Assembly (NCBI GenBank): GCA_964385195.1
Contig: CAYLOC010000001.1
Coordinates: 1-54,180, forward strand
Reading direction: 5' to 3'
DNA from: CAYLOC01 sp964385195
GTDB taxonomy: Bacteria > Actinomycetota > Actinomycetes > Propionibacteriales > Nocardioidaceae
Length of the DNA: 54,180 nucleotides
Shown here: one piece after another, positions 25,601 to 32,295 of the stretch
How the letters are laid out: every line of letters starts with the position of its first letter
Position numbering within the stretch: position 1 is the stretch's first letter
Program-made: the position numbers and the translations under genes
The notes under the pieces: generated by a model
What the model was told of the DNA's origin: nothing
Databases searched by the model: none
What the model saw: the letters and a program-made list of their open reading frames with translations, nothing else

Positions 25601-27235
25601 CCGAGTGCGGAGATGGGCCGCCTTCCAGCATTGTCTGCCGCCGTGACAGTCCTGCATCGCGTGCAGCGCGGAGGCGAGTTCGTGGTGCAGGCTCGCTGGC
25701 ATGCTGCCCGCCCGGTTGTCCATCTCCCAGGGGTCGGTACGCAGGTTGTAGTACTCCTGTGCGCCGGTGACGTACTCGACGTACAGCGAGTCGTGGGTGC
25801 GGATCGCTGCGTAGGAGGGCGGGTTGCCGGAGTGCTTGCCGGGGAAGTCGGGGTCGGACGGGTCGGTGTCCGGCCCGTGGTGTTCGACCAGCACCGCATC
25901 CCGCCAGTTCTTCGGGTGCTTCCCGCGGATCCACGGAGCGAGGCTGCGGCCGTCGACATCAGCGGGGATCGTGGCACCGCCGAGGTCTTCGAACGTCGGG
26001 CACATGTCGATGTTCGCCGTCATCGCGTCCACCTTCTTACCAGCCGGTACGCCGGGGCCGACGACGACCAGCGGCACCCGGATGTCGGTGTCGAACGCGG
26101 TCTGCTTCCCCGCACGCAGCTCGTGCTCCCCGAGGTGGTAGCCGTTGTCGGAGCTGAAGATGATGTAGGTCTCGCGCTGCAGGTGCAGGTTCCACACCAG
26201 TTTCTCCAGGCGCCCGATCATGCGGTCCACTGCCTGCACCGACCGCACCCGCTTGCGGAACTCCGCATTGGTGCGGCGCTCCTCCTGCTGCGTCATCGCC
26301 GGGAAACCGCTCAGCCACGACGTGGCGTTGCGAACCGGTTGGGCGTACGCCGGGCTGCGCGGCGCCCGGAGCCAGGGGAACTTGTGCAGATCCTGCTTCG
26401 CCGGAGTGAACGGCCGGTGGGGGGCATAGGTGGCGACCTCCAGCATGAACGGCTTGTCGGTCCGTGCAGACTGTCGGACGAACCTCGCGGCGTGGTTCGA
26501 CAGCACTGTGGTGGAGTAGTCCCGGGGCGACGTGCCGTAGTGGGTGAGCTTCTGGTTGTCAGCCATCCAGTAGTTGTACTGGTTGTAGGCGCCTCCGCTT
26601 TGCGGCATCCACACGTCCCAGCCGGGGCTGACCCACGGCCGATGCCCGTACTCCCAACGGTGTGGCTTGTAACCGTTGAGAAACTTGCCCATGAAGCCGG
26701 TGCGGTAACCCACCTTGTGCAAGGCGGTGGCGAAGGTATGGCCCACGTTGCCGTGGCTGACGTAGGCGTCGAAGCCGCCGTCGGGTGCGGTGTTGTCGAA
26801 CACGCCGGTGTCGTGGGGGAACTTACCGGTCAGGATCGACGACCGCGACGGACAGCACAGCGAGTCGGTGGCGAAGAAATGCGTGAAACTGAGTCCCCGC
26901 CGTTTCATGTCCACCACGTGCGGCATGAAGGGAACCAGATCCGTCGACAGGTCGTCGGTCAGCACGTAGATGATGTTCGGCTGCTTCTTCGGAGGGTTTC
27001 CAACTCCCTGGCCCGTGGCGCCGACCGGCCGGGGACGGACGCGCGGATGCGGAGCCGTCGTGACCGGTTGCTGTGCGTTGACCGTCACCCCGGCCACCTG
27101 TGGCGGCGGCGCCACGTGAGTCTGTCTGGTCACCGCCGTACATGCAGCGACGGTGGCTACCGCCACCGCCAACGCTGCCGCTGCCCCGATCTTCCTGTTG
27201 ACCGCCAAGGCTCTCTCCCCGAAAACTCCGTGCAT
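25598..27235 (-). CDS. Lipoprotein sulfatase (type I, formylglycine)
   Basis: A 545-residue sulfatase. A hydrophobic signal segment ends in VAAC (C32), a lipobox, so the enzyme is probably anchored outside the membrane. NIIYVLTDDL (D94, D95) supplies calcium ligands and CCPSRSSILTG holds the C-x-P-S-R motif whose first Cys (C127) is converted to formylglycine. Downstream FSSDNGYHLGEHEL is the conserved second metal region. It hydrolyses an unknown sulfate ester. The start is uncertain: this ATG, or a TTG at 27208 with GGGGAGAG upstream. It is inserted between purQ and purL; no maturase gene is in the window. Confidence 0.88.
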   Translation of the reverse strand: MHGVFGERALAVNRKIGAAAALAVAVATVAACTAVTRQTHVAPPPQVAGVTVNAQQPVTTAPHPRVRPRPVGATGQGVGNPPKKQPNIIYVLTDDLSTDLVPFMPHVVDMKRRGLSFTHFFATDSLCCPSRSSILTGKFPHDTGVFDNTAPDGGFDAYVSHGNVGHTFATALHKVGYRTGFMGKFLNGYKPHRWEYGHRPWVSPGWDVWMPQSGGAYNQYNYWMADNQKLTHYGTSPRDYSTTVLSNHAARFVRQSARTDKPFMLEVATYAPHRPFTPAKQDLHKFPWLRAPRSPAYAQPVRNATSWLSGFPAMTQQEERRTNAEFRKRVRSVQAVDRMIGRLEKLVWNLHLQRETYIIFSSDNGYHLGEHELRAGKQTAFDTDIRVPLVVVGPGVPAGKKVDAMTANIDMCPTFEDLGGATIPADVDGRSLAPWIRGKHPKNWRDAVLVEHHGPDTDPSDPDFPGKHSGNPPSYAAIRTHDSLYVEYVTGAQEYYNLRTDPWEMDNRAGSMPASLHHELASALHAMQDCHGGRQCWKAAHLRTR

Positions 27236-27282
27236 CCCGACATCGCGGCGCCTGGCCATGCACGGGCCGGCGAACCAGACAT

Positions 27283-27300
27283 GTGCATGGTCCCATGCAC
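27283..27300. promoter_or_regulatory. Operator-like palindrome upstream of the sulfatase
   Basis: GTGCATGG-TC-CCATGCAC is a perfect 8-bp inverted repeat, 48 bases before the sulfatase start, with a further CCATGCAC half-site at 27257. It could be a repressor site for the sulfatase or a short hairpin ending the purS-purQ transcript. Confidence 0.4.
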
Positions 27301-27352
27301 GCCGCAACATGTGAGCGGCTTTGGCGATAAGAGTGGATAACGATTCAGCTGG

Positions 27353-28021
27353 TCACGCAGCCACGGCATCGGTCGCCGAGGCGAAGAACCCCAGGCCGTC
27401 GGTACCGGCGCCGAACAGGGTGTCGACGGCATGCTCCGGGTGCGGCATCAGGCCGACGATGTTGCCTGCCTCGTTGCATACACCGGCAATGTCGCGCAGG
27501 GAGCCGTTCGGGTTCCCCTCGACGTACCGGGCCACGACCCGGCCCTCGCCCTCCAGCCGGTCGAGCGTCGCATCGTCGGCCACGTACCCGCCCTCCCCGT
27601 TCTTGAGGACGATCGTGACCTCGGCGCCGGCGGCGTAGCGCGAGGTCCAGGCGGTCTCGGTGTTCTCGATCCGGAGCCGCTGGTCGCGGCAGAGGAACCG
27701 CTGGTGGTCGTTCCGGATCAACGCCCCCGGCAGCAGCCCGGACTCACACAGGATCTGGAACCCGTTGCAGATCCCGAGCACCGGCATCCCCCTCGCTGCG
27801 GCAGTCACGACCTCGTCCATCACCGGGGCGAACCGAGCGATGGCACCGCAGCGCAGGTAGTCGCCGTAGGAGAACCCACCGGGGAGGACGACGGCGTCGA
27901 CACCGCGCAGGTCGGCGTCCCCGTGCCACAGCGGCACCGCCTCAGCACCGGCCACGCGGACAGCTCGTTGGGCGTCGGTGTCATCCAGCGAGCCGGGGAA
28001 GGTGACGACGCCGACCCTCAT
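27353..28021 (-). CDS. purQ: Phosphoribosylformylglycinamidine synthase, glutaminase subunit
   Basis: A 222-residue class I glutamine amidotransferase that supplies ammonia to PurL. The nucleophile C85 lies in VLGICNGFQIL, and the His/Glu partners in GLMPHPEHAVD. The N-terminus MRVGVVTFPGSLDD is family-typical. The ATG overlaps the purS stop by 4 bases, giving coupled translation. Confidence 0.97.
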   Translation of the reverse strand: MRVGVVTFPGSLDDTDAQRAVRVAGAEAVPLWHGDADLRGVDAVVLPGGFSYGDYLRCGAIARFAPVMDEVVTAAARGMPVLGICNGFQILCESGLLPGALIRNDHQRFLCRDQRLRIENTETAWTSRYAAGAEVTIVLKNGEGGYVADDATLDRLEGEGRVVARYVEGNPNGSLRDIAGVCNEAGNIVGLMPHPEHAVDTLFGAGTDGLGFFASATDAVAA

Positions 28022-28296
28022 GCGTCCGCGTCCGCAGACGCCGCCTGCGCCGACGCCTCGACCCGCACCGTGAAGTCCTCGATCACCGGGTTGGACAACA
28101 GCGTCTCCGCGGCCCGCCGCACGTCCGCGAGCCGCTCCTCGGTCGCCGGGCCGTCCAGCTCCAGCTCGAACCGCTTCCCCTGACGCACCGCGCGGATCCC
28201 GGAGAACCCGAGCCGGGGCAATGCACCCTGGACCGCCTTCCCCTGCGGGTCGAGGATCTCCGGCTTCAACATGACGTCGACGACGACGCGTGCCAC
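28018..28296 (-). CDS. purS: Phosphoribosylformylglycinamidine synthase subunit PurS
   Basis: A 92-residue PurS, the small structural subunit bridging PurQ and PurL. ARVVVDVMLKPEILDPQGKAV and GFSGIRAVRQGKRFEL are diagnostic. The GTG start is fixed by AGAGGAGC just upstream. The Ala/Asp-rich C-terminal tail (EASAQAASADADA) is longer than usual. First gene of the purS-purQ unit. Confidence 0.95.
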   Translation of the reverse strand: MARVVVDVMLKPEILDPQGKAVQGALPRLGFSGIRAVRQGKRFELELDGPATEERLADVRRAAETLLSNPVIEDFTVRVEASAQAASADADA

Positions 28297-28396
28297 GGGC
28301 GCTCCTCTGCTGATGCGGTCAGGCGGGCGGGTGCAGCCACAGTCTACGGAAGGGCCCCGAGAAAAGTGCGCCCGGAAGGCAACCAAATCCGTCTGG

Positions 28397-28406
28397 CAGA
28401 CGTCTG
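28397..28406. promoter_or_regulatory. CAGACGTCTG palindrome upstream of purS
   Basis: A perfect 10-bp palindrome about 100 bases upstream of purS and just before the structured RNA candidate. Possibly a regulator site; no family can be named. Confidence 0.25.
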
Positions 28407-28418
28407 TATCAGTGAAAC

Positions 28419-28560
28419 ACCGGGGACCTCCTAGGTTTCCGGGGAGACCAGAGCGTGGAAAACGCTCCAGGGGTCCGCACGGTGACTCGGGGGAGCCGCC
28501 CGCGGGCCAAACGGGGGATTGGAAGGGCCGGGTAACGGCGAATAGCCCGGCCCTTTCTCC
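28419..28560 (+). ncRNA. Candidate structured small RNA
   Basis: A non-coding 357-bp gap between divergent purS and the luciferase-like gene holds several hairpins in series. A 10-bp stem spans 28420-28442 (two G-U pairs, CCU loop). A 6-bp stem GAGCGT/ACGCTC spans 28451-28467. A weaker G-rich hairpin lies near 28480-28500. A terminator-like 10-bp stem AAGGGCCGGG/CCCGGCCCTT (28523-28555) is followed by TCTCC. The last hairpin plus pyrimidine tail suggests a plus-strand transcript of about 140 bases. On the minus strand the same region would be the purS leader. It is not recognised as a known RNA family. Confidence 0.35.
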
Positions 28561-28653
28561 CTGTCCCCTTGCTCCCTTTGCACTTTCTGCCTGGCCCCTT
28601 GCTCCTGGCCACGATCAGGTGCCGGTCTGCCGGTGGCTAGGCTTGAGGCTGTC

Positions 28654-29673
28654 ATGGCCTCCCCCGCGTCACCGCTGCCACTGTCCGTCCTCGACTTCGT
28701 CGGCATCGAGTACGGCGAGCCAGCCAGCGCGTCGATCGCCGGCGCCGTCGACGTAGCCCGGGCCGTCGAGGAGGCCGGGTACCGCCGGTACTGGGTGTCG
28801 GAGCATCACAACATGCGGAGCCTGGCGTGTACCGCCCCGGAGATCCTGATCAGCCACATCGCCGCGCACACCCAACGGATCCGGGTCGGCGCGGCCGGGA
28901 TCATGCTGCCCAACCACTCGCCGTACAAGGTGGCGGAGATGTTCCGGACGCTGCTCGCGGCGTACCCGGGCCGGATCGACCTCGGGCTGGGTCGCGCCCC
29001 CGGCACGGACCCGCTGACCGCGCACGTGCTCCGCCGTGGCATCGACGTCGACCCGGGGGCGGAGTTCCCCGCGCAGGTGGCCGAGTTGCTGGCGTTCCTC
29101 GACGCGGGGCAGGACTTCCCGCCCGACCACCCCTACCGTCGGCTGCTCGCGGCACCCGAGGTGGACGAGCAGCCCGAGATCTTCATGCTCGGCTCCAGCC
29201 AGTACGGACCGAAGTTCGCCGCGGTCAACGGGATGACGGCCGTCTTCGCCCACCACATGAGCCCGGACATCGCGTTCGACCTGCTGCGGCAGTACCGGAC
29301 GGAGTTCCAGCCCCGGCGGGAGGGCGACACGCCGTACTCGGCGATGTCGGTCCTCGCGTTTGCCAGCGACGACGAGACCGACGTGATGGAGTTCGAGGCG
29401 GGTTGGACCCTGACGATGCACAACCTACGGCGCAACATCCGGGAACCGCTGCGTCCGGAGGAGGTCACCGAGTTCGCCCGCTCCGAGGAGTTCCGCAGTC
29501 AGCGCCGGGGCCCGGACTCCCGGATGGTGACCGGACCCGCGCCGGAGGTGGTGCAGCGGCTCCGTGCCATGCGTGAGCAGGCCGAGGCCGATGAGCTGGT
29601 GATCGTGACCCCGAGCATCGGCCGCAACCGCCGGATCACCAGTTACCGCCAGATCGCCGACGCCTGGCGCTGA
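28654..29673 (+). CDS. LLM-class flavin-dependent oxidoreductase
   Basis: A 339-residue bacterial-luciferase-like flavoenzyme. LSVLDFVGIEYGEPASA at the start and YRRYWVSEHHNM (about residues 45-56) are typical of the group related to the LuxA TIM barrel, followed by RIRVGAAGIMLPNHSPYKVAE and RIDLGLGRAPGTDP. It uses reduced flavin or F420; the substrate is unknown. The ATG lies 10 bases after TAGGCT (28638-28643), so the mRNA leader is only a few bases. Confidence 0.92.
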   Translation: MASPASPLPLSVLDFVGIEYGEPASASIAGAVDVARAVEEAGYRRYWVSEHHNMRSLACTAPEILISHIAAHTQRIRVGAAGIMLPNHSPYKVAEMFRTLLAAYPGRIDLGLGRAPGTDPLTAHVLRRGIDVDPGAEFPAQVAELLAFLDAGQDFPPDHPYRRLLAAPEVDEQPEIFMLGSSQYGPKFAAVNGMTAVFAHHMSPDIAFDLLRQYRTEFQPRREGDTPYSAMSVLAFASDDETDVMEFEAGWTLTMHNLRRNIREPLRPEEVTEFARSEEFRSQRRGPDSRMVTGPAPEVVQRLRAMREQAEADELVIVTPSIGRNRRITSYRQIADAWR

Positions 29674-29689
29674 CCCCTCCCCCAACCCC

Positions 29690-29760
29690 GACCGAACACC
29701 TCTCCCCCACCGAATCCGGCCGTTCTGACCCCGAAAACGGTGGGTCGGGGGTGTTCGGTC
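29690..29760. repeat. 71-bp imperfect palindrome between convergent genes
   Basis: Outer arms GACCGAACACC / GGTGTTCGGTC are perfect. Inner arms CCCACCG / CGGTGGG are also perfect, separated from the outer arms by five unpaired bases. The loop is about 25 bases. It fills the space between the luciferase-like and acyl-CoA ligase genes and touches the latter's stop codon. It could terminate both transcripts although no T-run follows. Its sequence is unrelated to the 50-bp family. Confidence 0.85.
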
Positions 29761-31312
29761 AGGCGAGCTCGCGTTTGAGGATCTTTCCGGTGGCGGTCAT
29801 CGGGAGCTCGTCGCGGAACTCGACGGTGCGGGGATACTTGTACGCCGCCATCTGCTCCTTGCACCAGGCGACCAGGTCGGCCTCGGTGAGGTCGTCGTGG
29901 TCCTTCTCCCGGATCACGAACGCCTTGATCTCCTCGCCGTGCGCCTCATCCGGTACGCCGACCACGGCCACCAGTGACACCGCTGGGTGGGTGAGCATGA
30001 CCTCCTCCACCTCCCGCGGATACACGTTGAACCCGCCGCGGAGGATCATGTCCTTGGCGCGGTCGACGATGAAGTAGTACCCGTCCTCGTCACGGGTGGC
30101 AAGGTCGCCGGAGCGGAACCAGCCGTCCTGCATCACCGCCGCGGTCTCGTCCGGGCGCTTGTAGTAGCCCTTCATGATGTTGTGGCCGCGCATCGCGATC
30201 TCGCCGACCGCCCCGACCTCGGTGACCTCGTTCCAGTCCTCGTCGACCAGTGTGGCCTGCACGCCCCAGATCGGCGTCCCGATCGAGCCGGGCCGCGGGT
30301 CGCCCTCGCGCGGGGTGAACGTGGCCACCGGGGAGGTCTCCGACAGCCCGTACCCCTCCTGGATGTTGATGTGGAACCGGGACTTGATCTCCTTCAGGAT
30401 CTCCACCGGCAGCGGGGACCCACCGGAGGCAGCGAACCGGAGGTTGGCCGCGATCGTGTCCACGTCCACGTCGTCGGTCAGGGCACCGAGCAGACCCCAC
30501 CACATCGTGGGTACGCCGGCGAACGACGTCACGCCCTCGGCGACCATCAGCCGCAGCGCCTGCGCGGGGTCGAAGCGGGGCAGCATCACCAGGGTCCCGG
30601 CACCGAAGAACCCGCAGTTCATGACCACGGTCTGCCCGAAGGAGTGGAACAGCGGCAGGGCGAGCAGGTACACGTCGTACCCGGACTCCCGGGGCGCCGC
30701 GAGCTTGGCGGACTCGATGGCGTTGAACACCATGTTGGAATGGGTCAGCTCCGCGCCCTTCGGCTGTCCGGTCGTGCCGCTGGTGTAGAGGATGACCGCG
30801 GTGTCGCTTTCGCTGGTGGCCCGCGACTCGAACGTCGCCGGCCGGTCGGCGACGGCCGCGCCCAGCGTCTCCGCTCCCTCGATCGGCGACGCCGCGGCCG
30901 GGTCGGCGGTGATCAAGAAGAAGTGCTCGCAGGCCTCGGCCTCGCCGTACGCCTGCCACCCTGCCTGGCCCATCGGGAGCTCGGCGGTGCCTTCGAAGCA
31001 GAAGTACGCCTTGGCATCGGAGTCACGCAGGTGGTAGGCCACCTCGCGTGCCTTGAACAAGACGTTGAGCGGCACGACGACCGCTCCGGCCTTGAGGATG
31101 CCGTAGTAGACCATCGGGAAGAACGGCAGGTTCGGGCATGACAGCGCGACCTTGTCACCGGGCTCGATCCCGCGGTCGGTCAGCAGGTGCGCCACCTTGC
31201 TGGCCATCGCCTCGATCTGGGCGTAGGTGAAGCGGGAGTCGCCGAGCACGACCGCGTCGCGGTCAGGGAAGTTGCGGGCGCTGTCTTCCAGCATCACGGC
31301 GAGGTTCAACAT
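29759..31312 (-). CDS. Long-chain fatty-acid--CoA ligase (AMP-binding)
   Basis: A 517-residue adenylate-forming enzyme that activates a carboxylic acid to its CoA thioester. The P-loop AVILYTSGTTGQPKGAELTH, the YGLSETSPV motif, GWFRSGDLATRDEDGYY and the C-terminal catalytic lysine in PMTATGKILKRELA are all present. The length and sequence match FadD-type ligases for medium or long chains. The start is fixed by AAGGAGG 9 bases upstream. It is downstream of purC on the same strand. Confidence 0.92.
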   Translation of the reverse strand: MLNLAVMLEDSARNFPDRDAVVLGDSRFTYAQIEAMASKVAHLLTDRGIEPGDKVALSCPNLPFFPMVYYGILKAGAVVVPLNVLFKAREVAYHLRDSDAKAYFCFEGTAELPMGQAGWQAYGEAEACEHFFLITADPAAASPIEGAETLGAAVADRPATFESRATSESDTAVILYTSGTTGQPKGAELTHSNMVFNAIESAKLAAPRESGYDVYLLALPLFHSFGQTVVMNCGFFGAGTLVMLPRFDPAQALRLMVAEGVTSFAGVPTMWWGLLGALTDDVDVDTIAANLRFAASGGSPLPVEILKEIKSRFHINIQEGYGLSETSPVATFTPREGDPRPGSIGTPIWGVQATLVDEDWNEVTEVGAVGEIAMRGHNIMKGYYKRPDETAAVMQDGWFRSGDLATRDEDGYYFIVDRAKDMILRGGFNVYPREVEEVMLTHPAVSLVAVVGVPDEAHGEEIKAFVIREKDHDDLTEADLVAWCKEQMAAYKYPRTVEFRDELPMTATGKILKRELA

Positions 31313-31333
31313 CGGCGGCAGCCTCCTTCGTCG

Positions 31334-31376
31334 GGTTGTCAGGCCGTCGCCGGGTGAGGGGCCACAGTCTGACACC
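31334..31376. repeat. Possible degenerate member of the 50-bp palindrome family
   Basis: GGTTGTCAG and CTGACACC face each other 43 bp apart, resembling the ends of the 50-bp family, but the inner arms no longer pair. It lies in the acyl-CoA ligase leader. Confidence 0.3.
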
Positions 31377-31383
31377 ACGGAGC

Positions 31384-32232
31384 CTACGTCGAGAAGCGGT
31401 GCCCCGTCAGCCGCTCGTACGCCTCGACGTACCGGGAGCGCGTCTTCTCGACCACGTCCGCGGGCAGTTCCGGCGGCGGCGTGTCGGAGTGCCGGTCCCA
31501 GCCGGACGCCGGCGAGGTGAGCCAGTCGCGCACGAACTGCTTGTCGTACGACGGCTGCGGGCGGCCCGGCTCCCAGGCGTCGGCGGGCCAGAACCGCGAG
31601 GAGTCCGGGGTGAGCACCTCGTCGGCGAGTACGACGGTCCCGTCGGCCCGCCGACCGAACTCCAGTTTCGTGTCGGCGAGGATGATCCCGCGGTCCCGGG
31701 CGAGCGTCTCGGCGCGGGCGTAGACACGCAGGGTCAGGTCGCGGAGGGTGGCTGCGGTGTCGGCACCGACCGCGGCCGCTACGTCGTCGAAGGACACGTT
31801 CTGGTCGTGGTCGCCCTGCGCGGCCTTGGTGGCCGGGGTGAACACCGGCTCCGGGAGCCGGGACCCGTCCAGGAGTCCGTCCGGCAGCGGCACTCCGCAG
31901 ACGGAGCCGGTGGCCTGGTAGTCGGCCAGCCCGGACCCGGTCAGGTAGCCACGGGCGACGCACTCCACCGGGTACATCTCCAGCCGCTCACAGACCACCG
32001 CTCTCCCGGCGAACTCCCCGGGAACGTCCGCGGAGACCACGTGGTTCGGCACCAGATCGGCGAGCTCCTCGAACCACCACAGCGACATCCGGGTGAGCAC
32101 CGTGCCCTTGTCCGGGATCGGGGTCGGCAGGACGTAGTCGTAGGCGGAGATGCGGTCCGAGGCGACCATCAGCAGCCGCCCCTCGGCGTACTCGTAGAGA
32201 TCGCGCACCTTGCCGGAGTAGACGTGACGCAC
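31384..32232 (-). CDS. purC: Phosphoribosylaminoimidazole-succinocarboxamide synthase (SAICAR synthetase)
   Basis: A 282-residue ATP-dependent ligase joining aspartate to carboxyaminoimidazole ribotide. GKVRDLYEY, MVASDRISAYDYVLPTPIPDKG, ECVARGYLTGSG and SFDDVAAAVG are conserved. Of two in-frame GTG codons, 32232 is preferred because it is 6 bases from TAGGGT, while the one at 32238 abuts that box. A copy of the 50-bp palindrome ends 1 base upstream of the -10. Confidence 0.96.
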   Translation of the reverse strand: MRHVYSGKVRDLYEYAEGRLLMVASDRISAYDYVLPTPIPDKGTVLTRMSLWWFEELADLVPNHVVSADVPGEFAGRAVVCERLEMYPVECVARGYLTGSGLADYQATGSVCGVPLPDGLLDGSRLPEPVFTPATKAAQGDHDQNVSFDDVAAAVGADTAATLRDLTLRVYARAETLARDRGIILADTKLEFGRRADGTVVLADEVLTPDSSRFWPADAWEPGRPQPSYDKQFVRDWLTSPASGWDRHSDTPPPELPADVVEKTRSRYVEAYERLTGHRFST

Positions 32233-32238
32233 ACCCAC

Positions 32239-32244
32239 ACCCTA
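32239..32244 (-). promoter_or_regulatory. -10 box, leaderless start of purC
   Basis: TAGGGT on the minus strand, 6 bases before the GTG at 32232. Confidence 0.55.
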
Positions 32245-32245
32245 C

Positions 32246-32295
32246 GAGTTGTCAGACGTTGAGCACGTCATGACGTGTCCCACTTCTGACAACTC
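32246..32295. repeat. 50-bp palindrome, copy B
   Basis: 24-bp arms around an AT centre with four mismatched positions. The ends GAGTTGTCAGA / TCTGACAACTC match copies A and C, and 44 of 50 bases match copy C. On the minus strand it encodes the last residues of the MMPL protein (VVRSGTRHDVLNV) and its TGA stop. Confidence 0.93.

Noticed and set aside
24674..27340. An 888-codon plus-strand frame opposite purL and the sulfatase
   Set aside because: Antisense shadow of two well-supported genes with no recognisable domain.
28419..28560. 6C RNA or SRP RNA
   Set aside because: The C-rich loops have fewer than six C and the conserved SRP tetraloop and internal-loop sequences were not found.
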